Source: Trichobilharzia szidati
Lineage: Eukaryota; Platyhelminthes; Trematoda; Strigeidida; Schistosomatidae
DNA: 64,000 nt
NCBI GenBank assembly: GCA_944472155.2
Contig: OX235272.1
Span: 107,390,020-107,454,019, forward strand
Direction: 5' to 3'
Shown here piece after piece: positions 54,590 to 64,000 of the stretch. The number at the start of each line of letters is the position of its first letter. Position 1 is the first letter of the stretch. The position numbers and the translations under genes were made by a program. A model generated the notes under the pieces. That model was given only the letters and a program-made list of their open reading frames with translations. It had not been told where the DNA came from and did not search any database.

Positions 54590-54760
54590 GGAAGCCCTAT
54601 ATCACGGATCACTGAATTCCGGTCCAAGTGACCGAATGGTCAACGAGGTCGGTTTCGTATCCTGAAGGTCTCGGGTTCTGTGCCACGTGTAATCGTCAGT
54701 GTGCACTAATGAAGAGCCCCCTGCGCTGATCTGCGCAGAAATTATCCCAAGTACCTATGA
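54590..54760 (+). repeat. decayed tRNA-like SINE head
   Basis: GTGACCGAATGGTCAACG resembles box A and GGTCTCGGGTTCTGTGCC a B-box region. A TAATGAAGAGCCCC follows, recalling the variant hammerhead start. Strongly diverged. Confidence 0.35.
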
Positions 54761-54805
54761 TTTAAATTACTCTTGTTCTAAAAATACCATGAAGATATTT
54801 CATTA

Positions 54806-55062
54806 TCCCATTTCGACCTAGTTTGGGACTCTCCAGCAGTACGCACCCACAGAGGTTCGAACCCAGGATCTTCTGGTTACAAGGTTAGCGAGCTCGTAGA
54901 CCATTAAACCATTGAGACCCGATCCAATGGCCAGTGCATGAATTCCAACATCTGCTGTCCAGTACTCCCAGCTGGTTTTCCATTAGTTCTCTAACTGATG
55001 TCAGTGCTCATGATGAAATCCTCCAACCAATCAAACAAACAAAAAATCCCTACAAAACCAAT
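54806..55062. mobile_element. two Sm-alpha-like SINE pieces, head to head
   Basis: 54806-54940 is a minus-strand copy: hammerhead remnant 54806-54842 with core CTGGAGA, then the tRNA-like head with GGGTTCGAACCTC. 54945-55062 is a plus-strand 3' half starting in CTGCTGTCCAGTACTCC and ending CCAACCAATCAAAC. The latter is the inner boundary of the right palindrome arm. Confidence 0.6.
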
Positions 55063-55106
55063 ACTTGACAATTAATTTCCTTATTTGTTAATATTTCCTC
55101 TGTCAG

Positions 55107-55383
55107 CTGAAGCTGAAAAGCACTTTCACAAATCGAAATCAATCAAAAGTCTACAGCTGCCTGATCATTCCAGAAGTAATTGTCTGTCAAATCTCTCTGA
55201 AAATACAAGCATTTCAAGTAAATCGTCTATCAACTCGCCAGTTGGTAACACTGTCACAGATAAATCTGACCAGTTTTCAACATGCAGCACTAATCTTGTA
55301 GATAAATTGCGTCCAACTCCCTATGAATCATTTGTGTGTACTGAGAATACTAATTCGCATAACTCAATAGATTGTAGGAATAA
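55107..55383 (+). CDS. exon A of an unidentified gene, right-arm copy
   Basis: Acceptor CCTCTGTCAG, 277 nt, donor GTAAGTC. The phase fits exon B (59355-59563): the AA left at the end plus the first A there restore a Lys codon, giving CRNKNTKQQLE. The peptide AEAEKHFHKSKSIKSLQLPD and onwards is rich in Ser, Thr and Asn, without a known domain, and likely disordered. An upstream exon must supply one nucleotide of the first codon. The mirror copy has the same length and splice sites. Confidence 0.6.
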
Positions 55384-55479
55384 GTAAGTCGAGTAAAAAG
55401 TTCGTCTATGCAATTAACAGATATGTGGGTATCCTTATTATTATTATTAAATTTATTATTCCTTTAGGTTCAGAGCGGA

Positions 55480-55755
55480 ACATAGTGAGACGGTATCTCT
55501 ATATAGCCAAATTATGTACACCTTATCTTCAACGCACCATTTGCACAGATCTTCCATGTTGTGCCTGCTACTTCTGGTCTTCCTTCATATTGTGTTTCTT
55601 TGTGTTCCTTTCACGTCTCCCATGTATCTCCACAACGCTGTATCATCTGCTTTCTCTGAAATCAAATTTATCTCCCTGCTATGTGATTTTTTTATGCCGA
55701 TGAATGTCTCTTTATATATGTGTACTACTGATAAATCTTATCAGTAGCACTCGCC
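55480..55755 (+). repeat. repeat R2, first right-arm copy
   Basis: Same unit as 48510-48785, in inverse to 57005-57290. LINE A 3'-end sequence lies on its left (CCTTTAGGTTCAGAGCGGAAC) and right (AAGGCTTCAGC), indicating insertion inside the LINE tail. Confidence 0.65.
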
Positions 55756-56990
55756 ACAATAAGGCTTCAGCAGCACATCTCTATAGCTGGCTCCCCGATC
55801 ACCCGTAAGCTTTCTTCCTCTCCTCACAGTATTTCCTGCATGTTACCCTCCGACTGATGCTCAAACTGGTTGCTTCCTATTCGGCTTTCACTCGCGAGCC
55901 TAGCGTGTGATGTTACTGAACGGGCTCCTGAGCGTGTGTCTAATCCGCTTCCATTTTATTTTTCGGGCGATAGGTTCTCGGTTGGTTTGTTCCCAGAGTT
56001 GCTCGTTACCCTATCTTGTCTTAACATCCGATCGTCACTACGGAGCGAAGAGATCTGTTGGCGAAAGTCTGCAGCGGCCTCTTCAAAATGCTTTTCGGAA
56101 CGCACACCAAATCCTTGAAACACATAGAAACACTGACTTGTCATTCGTGGCGAAAATTCCAATCTTTTCCCTTATGCTGAGTACATCAGATTTCCTCGCT
56201 AATTTCAGAATAATGAACACGTGTCTCGCTTTTCCAACATTAGTTAGCTTTAACATCCTGATTTGTGGCACGTGTAGTTGAAATGATGCCACTAAGATAA
56301 TCGAGAGACGTTTAGATTTCTCCCGTCTATAGTAAATAGTGCTTATTTTAGCTGACTAGGTATTTTCATCAACCGTTTCTTATTTATACTCACTGGAAGT
56401 CCATTCTTCTGTGTTTCCTCTGCCAACCCAGTGGTTTTCGCCTGTTGGTCTTCGATTTTGTGTCATGACATTAAACATAAATCATCTGAGAAGTTCAGAT
56501 CTTCTGAAGTTTTTCCATCGGTCCAACAGATGCCCATTCTCTTCCTTCTAAACGTTTTGGACTGATGGCGTGACGCCTATGGATCCGTTTTCAGTGCTCC
56601 TAGAGGAATCCCGACTGAACCTGCTTGCTTTCAGTAACCAAATGGCATTGAAGACTTCTGCTTTTTTCGGTGGACTGGTGTTCACGGTCATTTCTGTGGT
56701 TATCGCTGGTATTTCTGGGCGATATGCAAGTGGTGGTCAGTTCAAGGATTCTCTGAACTGACCAGCCCATTGTTTTCTTTGCTTCTCCTCTTTGGTAATT
56801 AGTTTCTCTTCACTATTCATCATTGGTTTCATGTAACGGTAGAAGTAAACGGTCATTGTAAACGTTTCTCATATTTGAGCAGTTTTTGCCATTATCAGGT
56901 GTATTGTCAAAACACCAACCATCTGAGCTACAAATCTTCATTCTACCGAAAAAACATGTTTCCTGCTGGCAAAGGCAGACTGCCATTAAT
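55756..56990 (-). pseudogene. LINE type A, minus strand, uninterrupted mirror copy
   Basis: Antisense of the 48990-50820 copy without the 49937-50519 insert: the C-terminal block at 55870-56280 and RT remnants at 56400-56560. Many stops. Confidence 0.65.
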
Positions 56991-57004
56991 GCTAGAATAT
57001 TGTG

Positions 57005-57290
57005 GCGTGTGCTACTGATAAGATGTATCAGTAGTATATAAAGACACATTCATCGGCATAAAAACATCAAATAATGGGGAAACAGATTTGATGTCAGTCA
57101 GAGAAAGCAAATGATACAACAGCGTTGCGGAGATACATACATGGGATACGTGAAAGGAACACAAAGAAACACAATATGAAGGGAGACCAGAAGTAGCAGG
57201 CACAACATGGAAGATCTGTGCACAAATTGTGCGTTGAAGATAAGGTGTACATAATTCAGCTTTATAGAGATACCAAAATGCCCTCCTTTA
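57005..57290 (-). repeat. repeat R2, second right-arm copy
   Basis: Inverse of 55480-55755. Starts GTGCTACTGATAAGATG and contains the AACATGGAAGATCTGTGC block. Confidence 0.65.
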
Positions 57291-58688
57291 TGAAGTTTTT
57301 CCTCTTCTATCGCTACAATATGTTTGTCTACCAATTCAACTGGAGACGGAATTTATTGGTTCAGAGATTGAATATAAACTTCATAAACTTCAGTCCAACT
57401 GACAACTGTGTAGTATTACTTACTCTCACATACCAAGTACTCTTCATATTTTGGTGCTTCAGTATTTGTCCTATTAACCAAAGTATTCTGACCGAAACTG
57501 TGACCTAGTAGACTATCAGCGAATACTAACTTAATGCGCTGGCTAATCTGTCCCAATCGCAATTCAACAACAACAATAACGCCGCCCACACTCAAAGACA
57601 GAAGAGAAGACTTGACGTTAGTAAGAGAGCTTTTACTGTCTCAAAACAGCAATCTAAAAAGGTTGACAGCGCTTGAGTATATATATGTTTAAAATGACTT
57701 TGAGAAGCACAAAAGTCATTGATGAATTAAGACAATAAACAACCAATAGGATTCCAAAGGTCATAAGTAGGCTGAGAAAGTCAGTTCACAAATCAATAAG
57801 TGGGGTGAGAGAAGTACAGACAGACATGTAGATAACTAGGTGTGTATACATCACAAAGTTTCGAAGATTCTCAAACACTTAGTGTGTTTTTCATGCATAT
57901 TAAAACTTTTGGAATGTGATAAGATGATAGAATCATAACAGAATATTTCGGGGATTCTAGTGAAACTACTGAAATTTCTCTAATAGAACAACTTTATATT
58001 AGCTTAATAATTTTGCAGAAATTATTCACATGCAAAACTGAGCCACCCTCTCTCGCCCGCTTACTTTTAACTAATAAGATTAGTTGTCGTGTTATCTTAT
58101 GCAAAATACGACTGATAACTTCAATTTAATATGACGAGGTCAGCGGACTTATCTGGAGCTGACCAGATCCTCGGTTTACAAATTGCGGAAGTTATTCAGA
58201 CCACAATGTTTGGTCTACTTGATAACCTATAAATAGCATGACAGTATATACTACTAACGGATTTATATGAGTACCTGGGTACCACCACTCACATCAACCA
58301 GTAATCCTTGTTAGCCAGACTCAACTGCATAATTCATGTGCAGGAAGCCGATTTGATTCTATTTATATTACCAGTTCGATCAAGTAGCCAGCGAGAAATT
58401 GAATAATTTCAACTGATCCAGCTATTTGAGCTGAGTCACACTGGGCACATCGCTGATATGAGCTCGGTGTAAACAGGTGTAATGGTGGTCCGTTGTTCAG
58501 ATCACTTCGACCTGGCTAGTGAACACTACTCGTTGGTCTGGGTGGTATCCAATTGGCCATATCAATCGATCAATCAGTAGTCTGCACCGTCATCCATGGA
58601 AAGTAGTATGCTTACTTCGAAACCTGAAGATTTCAAGTTTTTTTCCTTACTAGAGTGGATTACTGAAACAGGATGATTGACTTTTTCT
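57291..58688. other. unassigned arm sequence
   Basis: Mirror of 46741-48500, lacking the solo LTR found there. No gene seen. Confidence 0.4.
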
Positions 58689-59050
58689 GATTGGACACTA
58701 GTCAGTAAATAGTGTAATGTGTCTAGTCTTATCTTTGGTGTAGACAGATTCTATCAGTCGTCAAGTCTGCAATATGGCCCCCACTCTAGGTGGTTCACCA
58801 CTGCGGTACACCATGAAATTTTGTTATTAAATAGTTGGAGGCAATTGGCAGGAGGCCCTAGACTTTTGTTTCATGTGTGTTGACACCCACCAGTCAGCCT
58901 GGCGTATCTGCAATCACCTTGAATGAACTCATGTCCCTTCTGAGCCACCTAATGGCATGGTGGCCACATTGTAAACTTGACTGATAGGATTCAGTCTGCA
59001 CCGAAGATAGGACTAGACACATTACACTAATTACTGACTAGTGTCCAATC
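58689..59050. mobile_element. foldback element, right-arm copy
   Basis: Inverted ends GATTGGACACTAGT and ACTAGTGTCCAATC, about 100 bp each. Mirror of 46382-46740. Confidence 0.65.
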
Positions 59051-59091
59051 AAAAATATCCCATACAGTCCTACAGGAGGTCAGTTGAGAGC

Positions 59092-59300
59092 CCGAATAGC
59101 TCAGTGATAACGTCTCTGACTGCAAGTGGCACCGGGTTCGAATCTCAGAAGGGACATGGGTTCCTTCAAAGTGATTGCAGAATACGCCTGGTGCCCAGTG
59201 CCAACTAGCACGAAACCTAGGTCCCGGCAAGGCTTCCTGTGGCCGATTACCTCCAACCATCTAATCACCACAATGATTGGTTTTCTAGATGATATCATCA
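59092..59300 (+). mobile_element. tRNA-headed SINE, fourth type
   Basis: GCCCGAATAGCTCAGTGATAACG (box A) and GGGTTCGAATCTC (box B) about 40 nt apart, then the body CCTAGGTCCCGGCAAGGCTT. Mirror of 46145-46345. Confidence 0.65.
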
Positions 59301-59354
59301 TTTGGTGAAGCGACTCATCAAACCCTCACTTTACTCTTTTGTTTTCTCTTACAG

Positions 59355-59563
59355 AAATACAAAACAACAACTTGAACCCATTGATGATTACGATGAAGTG
59401 CTGTTGTCTATGTGGCGTCGTTTATTCGCTCAGCTGAATAAGAAATTACCTAATCTTTGTCTTTGTATGCAATACAGTAATAATAATGATGGTGTATACA
59501 GTGGTCGAATACCACCATGGTTGGAATGTGCCAATAATTGTCGATTTTACCAAAAACCTGAAG
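59355..59563 (+). CDS. exon B of an unidentified gene, right-arm copy
   Basis: Acceptor TTTTCTCTTACAG, 209 nt, donor GTATGC. Encodes NTKQQLEPIDDYDEVLLSMW, then RRLFAQLNKKLPNLCLCMQY and an SGRIPPWLECANNCRFYQKPE end, in phase with exon A. The stretch looks like part of a folded helical domain with several cysteines; I do not recognise the family. The mirror copy differs at only about seven positions plus a 2-nt frameshift, less divergence than exon A shows, which hints at constraint here. Confidence 0.65.
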
Positions 59564-59995
59564 GTATGCGCATGTTTATAGAGAATATGAGTAATAGTAG
59601 TGTGGGGAATGAGATCACTTTATTCTGTACTATTCACATTTCATTTCACATCGAAATACGCCTTAGTATAGTATCTGGATGCTGACATGAGGGGATTGCT
59701 GAGTTCTGTGAAATCATAGGGAGAATTCCTTTTGTTCGAAACTTCCTCTGTTTGACAACATAAAGGTCTAATAGATGATGCATATGCCTATTGATCTGTC
59801 TGGTTGAAATGCGACAAAATTACCTAATGTGTACCTCAGGGGTTCAATAGTAGAATGCTCCCCGACTACGTAAGAGATCTGGATACGATTCCTGGCCGAC
59901 GCATTCTTAAACATCGCCTAGTTAGTTACTTAGCAGCTTTTAGTAAACCGAGTAAATTGGTAGAAGTTAGAATTCATGGGCCACTGAATCGGGTC
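59564..59995. other. unassigned sequence after exon B
   Basis: Intron-like. The mirror matches 45480-45869. Confidence 0.4.
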
Positions 59996-60065
59996 CCAGC
60001 GGCTGAATGATATACGAGCTTGCCTTGTAACCGGAAGGTCCTGGGTTCCAGCCCCAGTGGTGCTC
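59996..60065 (+). repeat. tRNA-like SINE head fused to a LINE
   Basis: CGGCTGAATGATATACG (box A) and GGGTTCCAGCCCC (box B) match the Sm-alpha-like heads. At about 60061, where the hammerhead should start, LINE B RT sequence begins instead. Confidence 0.55.
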
Positions 60066-61760
60066 AGGAGGCACAAACACGAGAGCACCAGGCAGGCTTT
60101 AAACCAGGAAGAGGGTGTATTGATCATATCTTTACCCTTCGACAGATTCTGGAGCATAGGCATACTCACTGGCATCCAACAATCGTCATATTTCTTGACC
60201 TGAAAGCGGCATTCGATTCCGTCGACTAAGAGGTACTCTGGCGATGTCTGGCTCTGAATGGAATGCCGAAAAAATGGATCGCACTGACCAAGGCACTCCA
60301 TTCGAACTCATGCAACTAGGGGAGAGCCTACGGAGAGTTGTCATCTGAAGTGGTGACAACCAGGGATGCCCACTATCCCCATTTCTATTCAATTTCATCA
60401 AAGATGTACTAATAGACTTAACTCTAAGTGACTTCAGCAATTTAGGGGTTGACCTGTTACCACCAAGGAATAATTTCGTTGACTTAAAATATGCAGATGA
60501 TATAGTTCTTCTAGGTGGAGACGATGACAAAATGCAGTCTCCTGAGTATAAATCTTCAAATGCTTGGCATGCAATTTGCTCCCGCCAAATGTAAGATGTC
60601 GCATCCTACAGGACTGGACTACATTGATTCCTAGTGAAGTGGGAGAGCGTGTTGACCACTTCACTTTCTTAGGAAGTGGCACTAGCCAACGCTAGCGGGT
60701 TGATCACTGACGAAATCTCAACATGGATACAGAAGGCTCGCTTGGCATATGCCAACTTACACCATCGCTTGTGTAGACGTGATATCCGACTGTTGACTAA
60801 AGTGTGTGTACTGCTCAGTAGCTCGCTAGTTAAGCCACTAGACTCAACTTCTAACCAAGTTGTGGTTTCACTCAGATCATCATCCTCTCCTTTTAATTCA
60901 GTATGATTAGGATTGACAGGAAAAGACCTACTCCAGCAGTCAGTGTAACGTATCATTCATTCACATGACAAGTGGGCATTACCTATGGTGATTGTGGTGA
61001 GATGATAACCTGATTAGGAGATGGGTTTCGCAGCTCACGTAGTAGAGCACCGGACTATTAATTCAAAGGGCGTGTGTACTGCTCAACAGTCCGCTCCGTC
61101 CTCCTTTATGGCTGTGAGACCTGGCCATTGAGAGTAGAAGACATGAAAAGACTAGCTGTCTTTGATCATAGGTGTCTGCGTTCTATCTCCCGCGTGAAGT
61201 GGTATAATAAGGTGAGCAATATTGAGGTTACGCGGTGAGTGCTAGGTATGGAGGGGAAATCAATCGACGAAACGGTGAAATTACTTCGACTGAGATGGTT
61301 AGGACTTGTGTTACGTATTCCTAGTCATCACCTTCCTCGACGGGCAATTTTAGCTAATATAGCGTCAGGCTGGAAAAGAGCTAGCGGCGGTCAAACCAAA
61401 ACATGGCACCAGTCAATGAAATCTACAACAGTTAGCTTAAGCCACGTAGGAAGGTGTAGACTTCCTGGTTGGGATCCTCGGGACGGTAAAAGCCAATGGT
61501 TGGAAACAATTGGTGATATGGCTCAAAATCGTTCTCAGTGGCGCAGATGCATCCACTCCTTGTGACTTATGATTTCCAATGAAACTGTTTTGTTCTTCGT
61601 TATTACTATTCCTTTGTCTCACACCTCTGTTTACTGTCTATATTATGCATTTCTTCTCTTGCTTTGTGTGCTATATGGAGTGTGGCGACTTGAACTGCCG
61701 CACATATGTGCAAAGTTCTATGTCGAAAACCGACCAACCGACTTTTAATTCAAGGGTCAT
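60061..61760 (+). pseudogene. LINE type B (RT to 3' UTR), plus strand
   Basis: 60090-60229 encodes HQAGFKPGRGCIDHIFTLRQ, then TIVIFLDLKAAFDSVD (RT motif A). KYADDIVLLGGDDDKMQ (motif C) is near 60485-60535. The C-terminal VLGMEGKSIDETVKLLRLRW block is in 61239-61565, then the 3' UTR. Stops and shifts separate these. Mirror of 43260-45130. Inactive. Confidence 0.75.
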
Positions 61761-62464
61761 TGGTTCGAAACCCATAGCGACCCTGACTTTTATTTCAATT
61801 TCAGTCATCACTCAACAATATCAACATCAATAATAGCCTATCAATCCAATATCACATTATTTAGTTTCACCATCAATTAATAATTTAAGAGGTATGGAAA
61901 TAATCTAACTGCCTTTTTGTAAATTAATCAGTCAGTAGAATGGATTAACCTTCATTTGACTTTCTTTTTACTGTGTTCTCAGCTTTCTTGAAGTCTTTAA
62001 CTGACTATATACAATCACAAAATTGGTCGTAATCTCAGACAGTCCAAGGCAACCAACCATATGATGAAAAATCCACCCAATATTTTATACCGATCTGTAA
62101 ATATTTTTAAATAAATAAAACCTTTTGATCGATTGCACATGTTTCAGTTTTCTTATATGTACCAAATCACGATATCAGTCATTTCCGCGGGAGATGTATG
62201 GTTCAAAAAGAGGGGTCGGAGGGGGAAACCCCACATTTAATTTACAGTCTTAATGGTAACTTCGATATGAAGTGGACACCCTATCCACAATTGTTTGTCA
62301 AAGTTAAAAGATAAACTTGCACAAAGAGACAATCTATGTAGAGCATCACGAAGCTAATTTATCATCAGCACTTACTGGGTAAGTAAGTGCTGAACCGCTA
62401 ATGATGTGATAACAATTGGCAATCCTGTCATACTTTATATAATCGGTATCGCCAAACACAAAGC
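61761..62464. other. unassigned arm sequence
   Basis: Mirrors 42627-43259. No gene. Confidence 0.4.
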
Positions 62465-62701
62465 AATTTGAATAGAGCAAGAACAACAGATCTTGGAAAA
62501 TAAAGTGGTACCATCATTACCTATTTCGTTGGCTTCTCATCAGCTGCTTGCTTACAGCTAAAAGTCATTATTAAGTATATCTACAGAACCAATTTTAACA
62601 TACTTGCACAAAGTTCATTTTTAAACAAAAATCAATCAATCAGTATATGCATACAATGCCAATAATAATAAACACTTTATCCTAAATAATAATGATCATA
62701 T

Positions 62702-62847
62702 TTAATTTAGGGATGGTGACTAGCAGTGGAATCCAGGATGCACATTTCGTTCTATTTGGGACTCGTCATCTGGATGTACCTGCATTTCCCAGTGAGTGAT
62801 GATGTTCCCACCGAGGCTCGAACCCAGTGCCCTTGGTTTCAAATAAA
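62702..62847 (-). mobile_element. Sm-alpha-type ribozyme retroposon with 11-bp target-site duplication
   Basis: AATGATCATAT lies at 62691-62701 and 62848-62858, bracketing 146 bp. On the minus strand it has a B-box-like GGGTTCGAGCCTCGG and then the hammerhead. The mirror site in the left arm (near 42205-42215) is empty, so the insertion postdates the duplication or is polymorphic. Confidence 0.85.
62729..62779 (-). ncRNA. hammerhead ribozyme, classic Sm-alpha type, mutated core
   Basis: Stem I ATCCAG with CTGGAT, GTCCCAAATAGAAC as stem II (one weakened pair), GAAA intact, and TGTGCATC before the cleavage point. The core is ATGACGA instead of CTGANGA (C3 lost). Predicted inactive. Confidence 0.75.
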
Positions 62848-63318
62848 AATGATCATATACAATGGAAAAGAGTTCAATCCGCCTAAGCGATCTCCATCAA
62901 GCGTCTGAAACCCGATTTATGTGTTCAGAAGGAAGAGGTGATGAGTCCTCCCAGGCCCTGCCTGGTAATTGGATATCTTCATCCTCCCATTCATCTGATT
63001 ACGCAATACCGAAGGTTTCCATTGTGTATGATCATTATTGTTTGGGATAAAGTGTTTATTATTATTAGCATTGTATGCATATATTTATTGATTTTCGTTT
63101 AAAAAAAATTTGTACAAGTATATGTATTCTTAGTAATGTCTCTGAGCTGTAAGCAGATGATGAGAAGCCAACGAAGTTAATGAAGGCACCAGTTTATTCT
63201 TCAAAAACTTTTTCTTGCTTTATTCAAATTTATTAAGGGGAATAAATGAACAAAGCAATTTGTTAAACAACTTATAGGGTATATATTGAAAACAGAGTAC
63301 GATTGACAACCCAGAACA

Positions 63319-63512
63319 CACAAGTGATTAGTCCTAGTGCCAAAATCTCAAGAATTATCTATTAAGAATAGTACACCAGTTGTTCACAAGATTTTCGAGA
63401 CTTCCATAAATATACGAACTAATAATAATGAAAAGTTAATCAAAATTATCAAGTGGGTCGAACATTTGGTCTGCAAATTAGCCAATCAAAATTTACTTCG
63501 TATGATAACCTA
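63319..63512 (+). CDS. unidentified frame conserved in both arms, right copy
   Basis: Same frame as 41691-41862: MPKSQELSIKNSTPVVHKIF to NQNLLRMITYD, with one Lys/Arg difference. It runs open into the SINE that starts at 63513. A TCCTAG lies just before. Possible downstream exon of the gene with exons A and B; unproven. Confidence 0.35.
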
Positions 63513-63770
63513 CGACTGCGTCGGTGGCACAGCAGTAGAATTTCCGCCGACCACGCCTCCTGTGGTCCGAAGTTCGATCCCGGGCTAACGCACTCCTTTG
63601 CCTCGCTAAGCCAGTAATAATAAGACTAGTATAAGAGGGAAGGTTGGGCAGGAGTCTGGCAACCCCATCACGTAAAAATAAACAACACTGCTACTGAAAC
63701 TACAAGCCTCTAGCTTGAAGCCCTACGTTACACTGGGAACGTAACGGAATAAAGAAATAGCTCCAGGAAG
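63513..63770 (+). mobile_element. second-family SINE, right-arm copy
   Basis: Head CTGCGTCGGTGGCACAGCAG, degenerate box B near 63570, body GGTTGGGCAGGAGTCTGGC, tail GAAGCCCTACGTTACACTGG. Mirror of 41445-41690. Confidence 0.75.
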
Positions 63771-64000
63771 TTGGTAACACCTACTGCCTAGAAACCTATA
63801 AATAGCTCTTGTGTTCGAATACACTTTCTCCTACTCATTTCAGTGTGGGTGGGTGGGTGTTCTTCATTAAACCAGCTCGTTGGCTGCACTAAATAGGAGC
63901 CGAAGAACGCCGATGCATAATCCCGTGGCTAAATACAACAACCGATCCCTTTTTTTCCCTGTCAAGTTATCAAAACAATAGATTAAGAACGATAAAAAAA

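Larger units (their letters stand above)
62465..63232. mobile_element. foldback element D, right-arm copy, with nested ribozyme retroposon
   Basis: Inverted arms (about 62465-62695 and 63020-63232) as in 41967-42626. The centre is enlarged by the insertion at 62702-62847. Confidence 0.65.
54995..64000 (-). repeat. right arm of giant inverted repeat (continues beyond window)
   Basis: Reverse complement of 41199-51575, with matching order of landmarks (see the left arm). Private to this arm: the ribozyme retroposon at 62702-62847. The match is still intact at base 64000. Confidence 0.9.

Noticed and set aside
41199..64000. CRISPR-like or tandem array
   Set aside because: Repeats are inverted and dispersed, not regularly spaced direct repeats, and the genome is eukaryotic.

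Overview
This is eukaryotic DNA, almost certainly from a blood fluke (Schistosoma or a close trematode). Four things point there: AT-rich sequence packed with retroelement fragments; many copies of a tRNA-headed short repeat carrying a hammerhead-ribozyme fold, as in the schistosome Sm-alpha family; Penelope-like elements with GIY-YIG domains; and very short introns (31-37 nt). Coding sequence is a small part of the window. I see no rRNA, functional tRNA or CRISPR.

Genes. The one confidently named gene is eIF4A3 (exon-junction-complex DEAD-box helicase, + strand): six exons over 32126-41140 encode 402 aa. A 61-aa membrane protein (31820-32005), perhaps a complex I NDUFB1-like subunit, ends 120 bp upstream, and a splice acceptor precedes the eIF4A3 ATG, so the pair may be a trans-spliced operon. 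A final exon of an EGF-domain, single-pass membrane protein lies at 21275-21635. Short, clean exons of one or more unidentified genes lie at 3971-4057 and 7159-7505. Two exons of another unidentified gene occur twice, at 55107-55383 and 59355-59563 (+), and as a mirror copy at 51195-51471 and 45870-46076 (-) with a frameshift.

Layout. 1-5170: three Penelope-like remnants with inverted terminal arms around one candidate exon. 5640-11240: ribozyme-bearing SINE copies, a solo LTR and a LINE tail. 12265-19035: a SINE with a perfect target-site duplication, two RTE-like LINE copies and a foldback element. 21-23 kb: EGF exon, then a Penelope-like copy nested in a LINE. 24527-25020: assembly gap, then a Jockey/CR1-type reverse transcriptase. 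29-30.8 kb: decayed Ty3/Gypsy pol. 31.6-41.2 kb: small gene plus eIF4A3, whose last intron holds a large Penelope-like element that itself carries a GC-rich insertion.

41199-64000 is dominated by a giant imperfect inverted repeat: about 10.4 kb on the left mirrors about 9 kb on the right, around a 3.4-kb centre containing a second gap (51576-52073). Each arm carries the unidentified gene, a LINE, SINEs and foldback elements, and each has private insertions. The right arm is still matching when the window ends, 10 bp short of the point mirroring the eIF4A3 poly(A) signal.
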